Under the pieces are notes generated by a model. The model ran no database searches. It saw only the letters and a list, made by a program, of their open reading frames with translations, and was not told where the DNA came from. The translations under genes and the position numbers were made by a program. 64,000 nt of DNA, from NCBI GenBank assembly GCA_023426125.1, contig JAFABI010000065.1, positions 1 through 64,000 on the forward strand. Direction: 5' to 3'. Shown here piece by piece: positions 1 through 8,662 of the stretch. Origin of the DNA: Bacillota bacterium (lineage in GTDB: Bacteria; Bacillota; Clostridia; Acetivibrionales; DTU013). Positions within the stretch are counted from its first letter, which is position 1, and the number at the start of each line of letters is the position of its first letter.

Positions 1-1262
1 GAAATAGCAGTCTCAAAAGATGGGTTTCCTATCAGGTTCGTCGTCCCTTCCTCAATCATCAACGCCTGGCCGAACCTACCTGCTTCATATCGTGGCTGGT
101 TTGTCTGAACTTGAGAACCTCCTATATTATAGGCAGTTGATGGACGGGTGAATATTGCATCCGGCAAATAAATTGTTGGGTCGATTATTACAGGATACAT
201 GGCATTTTCAAGCCAGTCAGGGTCAATTAAGAGCTTTAAACTACCTCCTTCGGTTATTTTAAAGCTAACCAAGTCACAACGGTTGCCGTCCTTGTCAATG
301 GCAAAAGGCTCAGCCATGATAAAAAGTGGTTTTGATGAGGTTGGATCCAAAAAATAAATTTCTCCGCTGGATTTTTTATCATAAATGGTATTACTTATGT
401 TTAATTGAAAAGTAAATTCATTCATGCCGGTGTACTTTTGGATGATGATGTCCTCTTTAAGCCGGTTTCTTTCCAATGTATACTTGATATCCGTATCCGG
501 GTAAATGTCTTCGTATGTAATAGTATTTTGATAAACACTCCCTGTAACCGACTGGGCACTTAAAGGCCGCATAACTAGGTTCGCAGCATCATAAGAAAAG
601 CTTAAGAAGCCTTCTTCGGACCGAGGTGTAAAGGCTGCCGTATACAGACCTTTCTTGTTTCTGATGGAAAATGAATTGCTTACTTTACCGCTTATTAATG
701 AAGTGTTTAGTGTATCGATTTCAAGCGATAAATCCTCTATACTATAAACATCTTCAACTACGCTAATATATTCTGGAGGTAGTATTAAAGGAACTTCATT
801 GTTATAGACCGCGTCAGTAACGGTCGGTAAAATATCACTTACACTATTATTTGTATCTTCTGGAATACCTGATAGCCTGCCCGGTGGAGGAGTAAAAGGT
901 TCAACCGTATTTTCAAATTCAGGCATGTGGGCTACGTGCCTAACAGATATCCCTTCACCAGTAGACTCATTCTCGCCTGACACACTCAATGCAGGATAAA
1001 TTTCGTCAATATCAAATACTTTAGAGTCTGAGGCTGTGGCTTGCGCAGCATTTTCGTTTAAAATTGATGTAGAATTTTCAGTGACATTCAAAATTGGGGG
1101 ATTGGCTTCATCAACTGGTACAGCAACTTGCTCATCTAATGCTGCAATTGCCGCCGCAGGAGCTTCAACAGCATTTGAATAATTAGGAAAGCTTATGCTT
1201 GATACGATCAACGAGATTATGAGTAAATATACAAACAATTTCTTTACTCGATAAATTGACAT
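1..1262 (-). CDS. Large secreted surface protein, N-terminal part (runs off left edge)
   Basis: A 420-codon frame is open at the left edge, so the C-terminus is missing. The ATG at 1262-1260 follows a GGGGAGGTGC ribosome site. Residues 1-31 form a signal peptide: basic MSIYRVKK, a hydrophobic core, then a likely SNA cleavage site, so export is predicted. Residues about 35-170 are a Pro/Ser/Thr/Glu-rich linker. From about 190 on the protein looks beta-rich and contains YPDTDIKYTLERN and MYPVIIDPTIYLPD, stretches I associate with the N-terminal halves of long clostridial Rhs/YD-repeat or wall-associated proteins. Near the edge ARFGQALMIEEGTTNL precedes NPSFE, as commonly seen before LamG-like carbohydrate-binding domains. 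The function is unknown; a big wall-associated protein or polymorphic toxin is plausible. The gene is AT-richer than most of the window. Confidence 0.75.
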   Translation of the reverse strand, partial: MSIYRVKKLFVYLLIISLIVSSISFPNYSNAVEAPAAAIAALDEQVAVPVDEANPPILNVTENSTSILNENAAQATASDSKVFDIDEIYPALSVSGENESTGEGISVRHVAHMPEFENTVEPFTPPPGRLSGIPEDTNNSVSDILPTVTDAVYNNEVPLILPPEYISVVEDVYSIEDLSLEIDTLNTSLISGKVSNSFSIRNKKGLYTAAFTPRSEEGFLSFSYDAANLVMRPLSAQSVTGSVYQNTITYEDIYPDTDIKYTLERNRLKEDIIIQKYTGMNEFTFQLNISNTIYDKKSSGEIYFLDPTSSKPLFIMAEPFAIDKDGNRCDLVSFKITEGGSLKLLIDPDWLENAMYPVIIDPTIYLPDAIFTRPSTAYNIGGSQVQTNQPRYEAGRFGQALMIEEGTTNLIGNPSFETAI

Positions 1263-1616
1263 AAAAGCACCTCCCCGGAAATACTGAGGATATTTTGATT
1301 AATATTTTCACTATTTCTACATCAACGTTATGGAAACCTGCAAATATTAGTAATAATTTTCCTGCATATTTCTACATTTTTCAACATTATGAGAATAAAC
1401 CAATCCAATAGCTAATATATTTTGTGAAAAGACACCGGTCAGAAAATATGGATATCTTATTTTGTTTACCTTCAAGAAAGATTGGGTTTTATATGCCGTA
1501 GTATTTTCACAGTCGGCGACAAGGCTACTTATGCAGACGCGCAATGCGCACCCCTACATTTTCATCCTCAGGTGTGCAGGTAAGCTTTTTTTATCCAATC
1601 ATAGAAGCGGCCATTG
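1263..1616. other. 354-bp gene-free stretch before the surface-protein gene
   Basis: This is the leader region of the surface protein gene on the minus strand. It is AT-rich and holds one small palindromic repeat (1535-1558). A 65-codon minus-strand frame (1544-1347) starts with TTG inside that repeat, has no ribosome site, and is probably not a gene. In RNA orientation the segment around 1480-1530 has short complementary stretches (AGTAGCC with CTACGGC), but I could not match it to a known riboswitch. Confidence 0.4.
1535..1558. repeat. Small palindromic repeat, family R1 (GCGCAATGCGC core)
   Basis: One copy of a 24-bp repeat with a self-complementary GCGCAATGCGC core followed by CCCCTACA. 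Near-identical copies lie at 3653-3676, 25970-25993 (inverted) and 58832-58855. This copy has one change (GCGCA in place of GCGCG before CCCCTACA). Confidence 0.8.
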
Positions 1617-2381
1617 CTATATATTTTCTCGTTTGTTAATCCAAGGTACTTTATTCATAACAAACATTGCTATTCCAATTGCCAAAATGAACAGGGAGAT
1701 AAACTGAGATGTTGACAGGACTCCAACGCTACCCCTATAATCGTTTCTAAAGAATTCTATTATAAATCTTCCAATACCATAAAGGATGAGATACAACGCC
1801 CCAACTTTACCCGTTCTTCGCTCTTTCCGAGCATATAATAACAAGATAGCAGCAATCAAAAAATTCCCTGCGCTTGACAACAGCTGAGTCGGTATAAGTT
1901 TAATACCATTTGGTGCATAAGATGAGTTGTGAAACACTATGCCAATAAAAGAATTTGTTTCACAGCCGTAGCAACATCCGGCTAAAAAGCAGCCAATTCT
2001 TCCAAAGCCTTGTGCCAATGCTATTGATGGCGCCGATAAATCAAAATATTGCAAAAAACGAACCTTTTTTAATTTGCAATAAATCATTGCCGATATCAAG
2101 CCGCCAATTAAACCTCCATAGACTACGAAACCATTTCCGGACAAAACCTGCCAGGGGTTATTAAAAAAAGTCTCTATCTCTATTATGCAATAGAGGAGTT
2201 TTGCACCAATAAATCCAAATACGAGAGCCAAAATACCTAAGGTGTACACGATATCAATATTAAGCCCCCTGCTTTTCGCCCGTTTACCCGCTAATAACAG
2301 AGCACACAATACACCTATACCTATCATTAACCCATAGCCATGTATTGTTATCGGACCAATATCTAAAATATCGTTATACAT
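1617..2381 (-). CDS. lgt: Prolipoprotein diacylglyceryl transferase
   Basis: Integral membrane enzyme that moves a diacylglyceryl group from phosphatidylglycerol to the lipobox cysteine of prolipoproteins, the first step of lipoprotein maturation. The protein has 254 residues, near the family norm, and about seven hydrophobic segments. Family landmarks are visible: HGYG at 14-17, the glycine-rich GFVVYGGLIGG at 84-94, the signature region GRIGCFLAGCCYG at 127-139 (with the conserved Arg), and GRFIIEFFRND near 205-215. The Cys-rich form of the signature is a variant also seen in clostridial Lgt-like proteins, so the enzyme could be a divergent paralogue. It stands alone, is AT-rich like the gene to its left, and has only a distant ribosome site. 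Confidence 0.88.
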   Translation of the reverse strand: MYNDILDIGPITIHGYGLMIGIGVLCALLLAGKRAKSRGLNIDIVYTLGILALVFGFIGAKLLYCIIEIETFFNNPWQVLSGNGFVVYGGLIGGLISAMIYCKLKKVRFLQYFDLSAPSIALAQGFGRIGCFLAGCCYGCETNSFIGIVFHNSSYAPNGIKLIPTQLLSSAGNFLIAAILLLYARKERRTGKVGALYLILYGIGRFIIEFFRNDYRGSVGVLSTSQFISLFILAIGIAMFVMNKVPWINKRENI

Positions 2382-2467
2382 ATGACTATTATCTATCCTT
2401 TTTCAAATAAATTAGTTTATATTCTATATTTCAGCGGTATATTTCCTGCTTGACTCTTATATTCCGT

Positions 2468-3547
2468 TTATACCAATAACTCAGTTAATACCGCCTTTAT
2501 CAGTTCCTCATCGTTAAGGCTGCATTGTATGACCTCGCCTATCCCTTTCGGCAGCACAAAGATCAACTTGCCGCCTTTGACCTTTTTGTCGTGGAACATG
2601 GTCTCATACACTTTTCCCACGTCATAGCCGGTCAATTTGACCGGCAATCCGGCCTTTTCCAGAGTCCCTCTAACTGTTGCCACATCACCCTTATCAACCA
2701 TATCGAGTCTCAGCGCTAGAAGAAAGGCGCCCACAATACCTACGGAGACACATTCTCCATGTGCAAGTGCAAAATCCGACACGGTTTCCACGGCATGCCC
2801 GATGGTATGGCCGAAATTGAGTATGGCCCTGAGGCCTCCTTCCTTCTCATCCTGCTCAACGACACTGCCCTTGATCGAACAATTCATTTTCGTAAGATAT
2901 TGAAGGACATTTTCATCAAAGGCGAAAATCTTATTCATATTATAGTCCAGGTACTCGTAAAAATCGGCATCCAGGATAAGGCCGTGCTTTATCACCTCAG
3001 CCAGCCCGGACCTTAATTCCCGTACAGGAAGGGTTTTGAGCGTGTTTATGTTTATATAAACATAGCGGGGCTGGTAAAAGGCTCCGATAATATTCTTATG
3101 TCCTTCGAAATCAACCCCTACTTTGCCTCCTACGCTGCTGTCGGCCTGCGCCAGAAGTGTCGTAGGTATCTGGACAAAATTGACGCCCCGAAGGAAGGTA
3201 GCTGCAGCAAAGCCGGTTATATCTCCCGTCACTCCGCCGCCAAGCGCTATCAACGTGGATTGTCTGTCCAGCTTCAAACCTGCCAGATAATCATAGATAC
3301 CTCTGACCGTATCCAGATTTTTACTCTTTTCACCGGCAGGGATAACATAGCTGGATATTTCAAAGCCGGCAGCGGAAAGCTGCTGGCTGCATTGCTCCAG
3401 ATAATAGTTTTCAACATTGCTGTCGGTGATTATAACCAGCTTTCCGGACAGCCTTGCATTCAAGCAGGCTTTTCCAAGCCCTGAGAAATCTGCTGCTATA
3501 TAGATGGGATAGCTTCTCTCATCCAGATTGACATTTAGTTTAAGCAT
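2468..3547 (-). CDS. aroB: 3-dehydroquinate synthase
   Basis: Shikimate pathway step 2: NAD-dependent cyclisation of DAHP to 3-dehydroquinate in the cytoplasm. The glycine-rich nucleotide/metal region GGGVTGDITGFAAATFLRG and the metal-binding NFGHTIGHAVE motif are both intact, and the ~359-residue length is normal for the family. I start at ATG 3547 (MLKLNVNL) because AAGGTGG lies 8 nt upstream; a GTG at 3559 would overlap that ribosome site. The gene is not with aroQ and aroE, which sit 35-39 kb to the right. Confidence 0.96.
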   Translation of the reverse strand: MLKLNVNLDERSYPIYIAADFSGLGKACLNARLSGKLVIITDSNVENYYLEQCSQQLSAAGFEISSYVIPAGEKSKNLDTVRGIYDYLAGLKLDRQSTLIALGGGVTGDITGFAAATFLRGVNFVQIPTTLLAQADSSVGGKVGVDFEGHKNIIGAFYQPRYVYININTLKTLPVRELRSGLAEVIKHGLILDADFYEYLDYNMNKIFAFDENVLQYLTKMNCSIKGSVVEQDEKEGGLRAILNFGHTIGHAVETVSDFALAHGECVSVGIVGAFLLALRLDMVDKGDVATVRGTLEKAGLPVKLTGYDVGKVYETMFHDKKVKGGKLIFVLPKGIGEVIQCSLNDEELIKAVLTELLV

Positions 3548-3652
3548 CAAAACCGCCACCTTCTACATTCTGCCCAAAGGCGATCAATGACCGACCCCAT
3601 GGAACCGCCATCGTCTATAAAATATAATTGCATACCACAGACAACATTCTGA

Positions 3653-3676
3653 GGACGCGCAATGCGCGCCCCTACA
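3653..3676. repeat. Small palindromic repeat, family R1
   Basis: Exact copy of the R1 consensus (core CGCGCAATGCGCG then CCCCTACA) in the 214-bp gap between aroB and ileS. The same gap holds a GC hairpin at 3734-3753 (GGCGGG, then CCCGCC) downstream of ileS that has no clear T-run. Confidence 0.85.
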
Positions 3677-3761
3677 TTTTCAGACGCAGGTATACTGTTC
3701 TGCGGCACACCACTATCTGCCAATTTCTAACCGGAAGGCGGGCATAAACCCGCCCCCCCTG

Positions 3762-6700
3762 CTATACCTTGCTGACCGTAAACTCCACAGCCTCGCCGTT
3801 TATATTCCACTCCTTGGCATATCCTTCGCCGCCTGCGGAAAACACTTGATCGGCAAGCACTTCGTCGGCTACCAGGGCTTTATTTCTTTCCATGATACCG
3901 CTGATTCTAGGGTTATTACCATAGTATAGCCGGATGTGGTCCTGCACTTCAAAACCGGCTTCCTTCCGCATGGTCTGAACCTTGCTTATGATTTCCCGGA
4001 CAAAGCCTTCTTCCACCAATTCGGGTGTAAGGTTTGTATCCAGCACCACGGCAATGTCCCTGTCGCTTTCCGAAACAAAACCTTCCTTCTGGGCTGTTTC
4101 AATCAGTACATCGGCTTCCGCAAGTTCAATCGCCGTTCCGTCAATTTCAAATACAAATTTCTCTCCTTTGCCGAAACGTTCCATCACTGCATTCCCATCC
4201 ACTTCGGCCAGCACCTTTCCGATCTGCGGAACCAGCTTGCCATACCTTGGACCCAATGTTTTCAGCTGCGGCTTGAACTTATATACGGTGAATTTTCTTG
4301 CATCCTCGGTAAAAACAATTTCCTTCACATTCAGCTCATCTGCGATTATATCCCGGTACATCGGCGGCAGATCTTCAGTATCCTTTATATACATTTTCCC
4401 TATAGGCTGCCTGTTCTTGATGTTTGCAGTGTTCCTGCACGCACGTCCCAGGACCACCAGCTTTAAAACACGGTCCATATACTTTTCCAGATCGGCATCC
4501 ACATAGTTTTCATTTACCGCCGGGAAATCACATAAATGAACACTTTCAGGAGCATTTTTATCGATGTTCCTTACCAGGTTCCCGTAGATCTCCTCCGCAA
4601 TAAAAGGAACAAAAGGAGCAGATGTCTTGATCAAGTCGACCAATACCGTGTAAAGCGTCATGTAGGCATTGATCTTATCCTGGTTCATATCCTTCTGCCA
4701 AAAGCGCTCTCTGCTTCTGCGTACATACCAGTTGCTGAGATCATCCACAAATTCCTGTATCGCCCTTGCCGACTCGGTTATCCTATAGTTTTCCAGATTC
4801 TTGTCTACCACTGCGATAAGGGAATTCAGCCTGGATATGATCCACTTATCCATGACCGAAAGCTTGTCATATTCCAGCTTGTATTTCATCGGGTCAAATT
4901 TGTCTATATTGGCATACAAAACATAGAAGGCGTAAGTGTTCCAGAGGGTTCCCATGAATTTTCTCTGGCTTTCGCTGACAGCTTCTTCATAAAATCTGCT
5001 GGGCAGCCATGGGGCGCTTCCGATATAGAAATACCAGCGGACAGCGTCGGCTCCCTGTTTGTCCAGGACGGACCAGGGATCGACAACATTCCCTTTGTGC
5101 TTGCTCATCTTCTGACCGTCTTTGTCATTCACATGACCAAGAACGATGCAGTTCTTAAAGGAAGGTTCTTCAAACAGCAGCGTGGATATTGCCAGAAGCG
5201 TGTAGAACCATCCTCTGGTCTGGTCGATGGCTTCACTGATGAAGTCCGCCGGATAGCGGGATTCAAAGACTTCCTTGTTTTCAAAAGGATAGTGCCATTG
5301 GGCAAAAGGCATGGCTCCGGAGTCGAACCAGCAGTCGATGACTTCGGGAACTCTCTTCATCTCGCTGTTGCGGCATTTGGAGCATTTCAGGTATACATTG
5401 TCGATGAACGGCTTGTGAAGCTCGATATTCTCCGGCACGTCATTTCCGAATTCCTTAAGCTCGGCAATGCTGCCTACCATGTGCCGGTATCCACATTCGC
5501 ATTCCCATATGGGCAGCGGCGTCCCCCAATAGCGTGAACGGCTCAGACCCCAGTCAACGACATTTTCCAGGAAGTTGCCCATACGGCCTTCCCTGATATT
5601 GTCAGGCAGCCAGTTGATGCTGTTGTTGTTTTCCAGCAGCTTATCCCGCAATGCGGTCATTTTGACAAACCAGGTGTCACGGGCGTAGTAAAGCAGCGGA
5701 GTGTCGCATCTCCAGCAGAACGGATAGGAATGCTCATAATCCAATATTTTGTACACCAGTCCGCGGGACTGCAAATCCTTTATTATCAGGGGATCGGCTT
5801 CTTTTACAAACATCCCCTTCCAAGGAGTTACCGATTCCACGAATTCCCCCTGTTCGTTGACAAGCTGCACAAAGGGCAGGTCATTGGCCTTTCCCACCTT
5901 GGCGTCGTCCTCGCCGAAGGCCGGAGCCGTATGAACGATTCCGGTGCCGTCCGTCAGGGTGACAAAGTTATCACAAACCACATAATAGGCTTTCTTGTCC
6001 GTCTGCGCAAAATTGAACAGCGGTTCGTATTCCATTCCATACAGGTCCTTCCCCTGCACTCTCTGCAATACCGTAAACTCGTCTTTCAGAACCGAAGCAG
6101 CGAGGGCTTCCGCAAGAATATATACCTCGTCCCCGCATTTCGCCCTGATATACGTCTCAACAGGGTTCACGGTCAAAGCAACATTGGAGGGCAGCGTCCA
6201 GGGTGTTGTGGTCCACGCCATCAGGAAAACGCCCTGTTCGCCTTTTACAGCGAATTTTACGAAGATGGAGGGTTCTTTTACATCCTTGTAGCCCTGCGCC
6301 ACCTCGTGGCTTGAGAGAGACGTACCGCAGCGCGAACAATACGGTACGATCTTGTGGCCTTTATAAAGCAGTCCTTTGTCCCAGATCTGCTTCAAAGCCC
6401 ACCATTCGGATTCAATATAATGATTGTCATAGGTGACATAAGGGTTTTCCATATCGGCCCAGAAGCCGACACGGTCACTCATGTCCTCCCATTCCCGTTT
6501 GTATTTCCACACGCTTTCCTTGCATTTCTGGATAAACGGCTCTACGCCATATTTTTCAATTTCCGGCTTTCCGTCGATTCCCAGGAGCTTTTCCACTTCC
6601 AGCTCCACGGGCAGGCCGTGCGTATCCCAGCCGGCTTTCCGCAAAACGTTGAAGCCCTTCATCGTCTTGTATCTCGGCACAATATCCTTTACCACGCGGG

Positions 6701-6881
6701 TAAGGATATGACCTATGTGCGGTTTTCCATTCGCCGTCGGCGGGCCGTCGTAGAAGGTGAAATGCGGACACCCATCCCTGAACTTAAGGCTTTTTTCAAA
6801 TATCTTGTTATCCTTCCAGTATTTCAGTACTTCCTTTTCTCTTTCGACAAAGTTTAGATCCGTTGTTACTTTTTTGTACAT
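3762..6881 (-). CDS. ileS: Isoleucyl-tRNA synthetase
   Basis: Class I synthetase charging tRNA-Ile, with editing of misacylated valine. The 1039-residue protein has the HIGH motif as PHIGH at 54-58, GWDTHGLPVE shortly after, and KMSKH near residue 592-596. The long form without an obvious C-terminal zinc finger resembles the eukaryote-like type II IleS that is often naturally mupirocin tolerant; that inference rests on overall form only. The start ATG follows GGAGG. The gene is led by a T-box (6893-7252) whose specifier region contains ATC, so expression should rise when tRNA-Ile is uncharged. Upstream lie the divIVA/sepF division genes, a common arrangement in Bacillota. Confidence 0.98.
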   Translation of the reverse strand: MYKKVTTDLNFVEREKEVLKYWKDNKIFEKSLKFRDGCPHFTFYDGPPTANGKPHIGHILTRVVKDIVPRYKTMKGFNVLRKAGWDTHGLPVELEVEKLLGIDGKPEIEKYGVEPFIQKCKESVWKYKREWEDMSDRVGFWADMENPYVTYDNHYIESEWWALKQIWDKGLLYKGHKIVPYCSRCGTSLSSHEVAQGYKDVKEPSIFVKFAVKGEQGVFLMAWTTTPWTLPSNVALTVNPVETYIRAKCGDEVYILAEALAASVLKDEFTVLQRVQGKDLYGMEYEPLFNFAQTDKKAYYVVCDNFVTLTDGTGIVHTAPAFGEDDAKVGKANDLPFVQLVNEQGEFVESVTPWKGMFVKEADPLIIKDLQSRGLVYKILDYEHSYPFCWRCDTPLLYYARDTWFVKMTALRDKLLENNNSINWLPDNIREGRMGNFLENVVDWGLSRSRYWGTPLPIWECECGYRHMVGSIAELKEFGNDVPENIELHKPFIDNVYLKCSKCRNSEMKRVPEVIDCWFDSGAMPFAQWHYPFENKEVFESRYPADFISEAIDQTRGWFYTLLAISTLLFEEPSFKNCIVLGHVNDKDGQKMSKHKGNVVDPWSVLDKQGADAVRWYFYIGSAPWLPSRFYEEAVSESQRKFMGTLWNTYAFYVLYANIDKFDPMKYKLEYDKLSVMDKWIISRLNSLIAVVDKNLENYRITESARAIQEFVDDLSNWYVRRSRERFWQKDMNQDKINAYMTLYTVLVDLIKTSAPFVPFIAEEIYGNLVRNIDKNAPESVHLCDFPAVNENYVDADLEKYMDRVLKLVVLGRACRNTANIKNRQPIGKMYIKDTEDLPPMYRDIIADELNVKEIVFTEDARKFTVYKFKPQLKTLGPRYGKLVPQIGKVLAEVDGNAVMERFGKGEKFVFEIDGTAIELAEADVLIETAQKEGFVSESDRDIAVVLDTNLTPELVEEGFVREIISKVQTMRKEAGFEVQDHIRLYYGNNPRISGIMERNKALVADEVLADQVFSAGGEGYAKEWNINGEAVEFTVSKV

Positions 6882-6892
6882 ACCTGCCTCCT

Positions 6893-7252
6893 ATCAATAA
6901 AAAACCTCTCCATCCTTATCAGGGACGAGAGGTTATAAGCTCACGCGGTACCACCCAAATTATTATCGTGTTTTTTCAAAACCACAATAATCGCTTCGTT
7001 ATAAGATACTGACCTTTCAAAAAATCCCACGCGTCCGGAAATTTTCACGTAAAGCTTTCTCTTCCCATCATTAACGGCATGAACCGGCACTCCTTACTCA
7101 CAGGCCTGTGTAGCTACTCCTGCTTTCCGGCTGCTGCTCACGGATGATTTTCAAGAACCTTTCCTTACAGGCTTTCCACCGTCGCCCGCTCTCTTTAAAG
7201 TGTGGATTCTCTACTCTTTCCGCTCATCGCATACGCTGTATAATAAAATATT
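6893..7252 (-). promoter_or_regulatory. T-box leader riboswitch controlling ileS
   Basis: In RNA orientation the T-box sequence GGGTGGTACCGCG is at 6956-6944, followed by a rho-independent terminator (6934-6899: AACCTCTC paired with GAGAGGTT, then TTTTTT) just before ileS. Upstream, an AGAGAG/GGTGGAAAGCC stem I region and two consecutive ATC triplets (7148-7143, within GAAAATCATCC) provide an Ile specifier. Established mechanism: uncharged tRNA-Ile pairs with the specifier and with the T-box bulge and favours the antiterminator. A 413-bp gap between ileS and divIVA is thus almost fully explained. Confidence 0.95.
6899..6934 (-). terminator. T-box conditional terminator
   Basis: Stem AACCTCTC with GAGAGGTT enclosing TCCCTGATAAGGA-type inner pairing, followed on the minus strand by six T residues. 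It overlaps the antiterminator region of the ileS T-box. Confidence 0.9.
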
Positions 7253-7258
7253 ACATGC

Positions 7259-7288
7259 ATTATACAATATCCTTCCCCGCAGTGTCAA
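7259..7288 (-). promoter_or_regulatory. Sigma-A-type promoter of the ileS T-box transcript
   Basis: On the minus strand TTGACA (7288-7283) and TATAAT (7264-7259) match both consensus hexamers exactly, with an 18-bp spacer. Transcription should start near 7252, just ahead of T-box stem I. Confidence 0.85.
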
Positions 7289-7294
7289 GGACTG

Positions 7295-7744
7295 TTATTC
7301 CTCAAACATCTGCTTTATTATTTCCAGCTGGGAAAGCAGCAGTGTCTCCGCTTTTGACTTAAAGACATGAAGGCGCTTTTTCATATCCTCATATTCAAAC
7401 TTGATTTTTATGACTTCCTGGTTTGCGTCGGTAATTACCTTTTGCGCTCTGACTTCGGCCTCTTTGATTACATTTTCTGCTTTCTCATAGGCATTCTTCT
7501 TTATGTCCTCGCCGGTCTGCTGGGCCACCAGCAGGGTATTCTGAAGTGATTCTTCAATGGTTTTGTAATGCTGAAGGCCTTCATTCAACAAAGCCAGCTT
7601 GTCTTTTAATTCAATATTTTCACGGATGTATGCGCTATAATCTTCAATGATTTTGTCCAGCACGTCGTTCACCATATCTTCACTATAGCCCATAAAAGTC
7701 TTTTTAAACGTTATGTTCTGCAGGTCGTTCGGTGTATAGTTCAT
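7295..7744 (-). CDS. divIVA: DivIVA-domain cell division/polarity protein
   Basis: Cytoplasmic coiled-coil protein that in Bacillota recognises curved membrane at poles and septa. The N-terminal DivIVA lipid-binding segment is visible (LQNITFKKTFMGYSEDMVND), followed by a long coiled coil (about residues 30-140) rich in Lys/Glu and Ala heptads. The 149-residue length is typical. I start at ATG 7744 (MNYTPND) because AAGGGGTG lies 6 nt upstream; the GTG at 7753 overlaps this site. It is last in the run hlyD-like, yggS, sepF, yggT, divIVA, so division proteins are probably co-expressed. Confidence 0.9.
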   Translation of the reverse strand: MNYTPNDLQNITFKKTFMGYSEDMVNDVLDKIIEDYSAYIRENIELKDKLALLNEGLQHYKTIEESLQNTLLVAQQTGEDIKKNAYEKAENVIKEAEVRAQKVITDANQEVIKIKFEYEDMKKRLHVFKSKAETLLLSQLEIIKQMFEE

Positions 7745-7813
7745 TCTTAGCACCCCTTCTTAAAGCAGCGGTTCACCTTTTCTCCCGTATGCCCGGGAGC
7801 ACTGAAAATATTA

Positions 7814-8074
7814 TTACAGCAAGCTCAAAATGATATTCCTGAGGATCCCTATAAGCAAAAAGGCTATGATCGGCGAAAAATCAAACATCATGTTTTTGCC
7901 GAAGGAGGATCTCTCAATCAGTGCTCTGATGGGAGCCAGGATCGGCTCGGTAATGGTATAAAGCATCTGTATGAATATGTTTTCCCTGGGAACCGGCAGC
8001 CAGGATATCAATACCCTGGCCAATATTGCAAATTCGACTATGGTAAAAACGATGCTGATTGCTCTGGAAATCAT
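7814..8074 (-). CDS. YggT-family membrane protein
   Basis: An 86-residue protein with two hydrophobic segments (about 1-25 and 62-86) around the conserved loop SWLPVPRENIFIQMLYTITEPILAPIRALI, of which EPILAPIR is the family signature. YggT (YlmG) proteins sit next to sepF in many Gram-positive division clusters and in cyanobacteria/plastids affect nucleoid and division-site organisation; the exact role is not settled. GGAGGT precedes the start. Confidence 0.9.
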   Translation of the reverse strand: MISRAISIVFTIVEFAILARVLISWLPVPRENIFIQMLYTITEPILAPIRALIERSSFGKNMMFDFSPIIAFLLIGILRNIILSLL

Positions 8075-8094
8075 TTTAAGCTAAACCTCCAATG

Positions 8095-8547
8095 TTATTT
8101 GACCCACGGAAAAGCACCCTTGGTTTTAAACTCTTCCTTAAATTCACTCATGATGTCCACATTGCTGGGAGCAATGAGGAATATTCCGGCAGATACCTTT
8201 TGTATTTCACCGTCAAGGCCGTATACGGCTCCGCTCAGAAAATCCACAATCCTCTGGGCGCATTCCTTCTGGACATCCTCCAGATTTACCACAACCGGCT
8301 TCTTATTTTTCAGATGATCGCAAATATCACGGGCATCTTCAAAATTCTCAGGCTGCATGATAACAACCTTGAACTGTGTACTTGAATGGATATTCACTAC
8401 CTTGTTCTGCTGCTTTTTTGAAACGGAATGTAAGAACTGAGCCTGCTGGTTTTGTTCCTCCCTGACGGTTTCCTGCTCCTCTGCATCTTCCTCGCCTTCG
8501 GATTCCCAGCCCACAAAATTCAACATCTTGTTGATAAGACCTGACAT
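8095..8547 (-). CDS. sepF: Cell division protein SepF
   Basis: SepF binds FtsZ, forms rings that bundle FtsZ filaments, and tethers them to the membrane through an N-terminal amphipathic helix. That helix is present (MSGLINKMLNFVGW), then an acidic, Gln-rich linker (about 16-45), then the conserved SepF core with KPVVVNLEDVQKECAQRIVDFLSG and IFLIAPSNVDI. At 150 residues it is family length. TGGAGGT is placed well before the ATG. Neighbours yggT and yggS are the usual partners of sepF. Confidence 0.95.
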   Translation of the reverse strand: MSGLINKMLNFVGWESEGEEDAEEQETVREEQNQQAQFLHSVSKKQQNKVVNIHSSTQFKVVIMQPENFEDARDICDHLKNKKPVVVNLEDVQKECAQRIVDFLSGAVYGLDGEIQKVSAGIFLIAPSNVDIMSEFKEEFKTKGAFPWVK

Positions 8548-8662
8548 AAGTATACTACCTCCATTTTATCTTTAGTATCGTATGGTGCACTCCCTCGCAC
8601 CCGTATGGGACGTGGCATTAAGGAAAGCACAGGGGGTTGCTCCTGCCGCCTCCGGTTGCCCT

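Noticed and set aside
1347..1544. 65-codon minus-strand frame upstream of the surface protein gene
   Set aside because: TTG start within an R1 repeat, no ribosome site, no recognised domain.
3734..3753. GC hairpin after ileS as a rho-independent terminator
   Set aside because: Stem is good but no T-run follows on the minus strand.
4536..5537. 333-codon plus-strand open frame
   Set aside because: Fully antisense to ileS, which has intact motifs; no ribosome site or recognisable domain.
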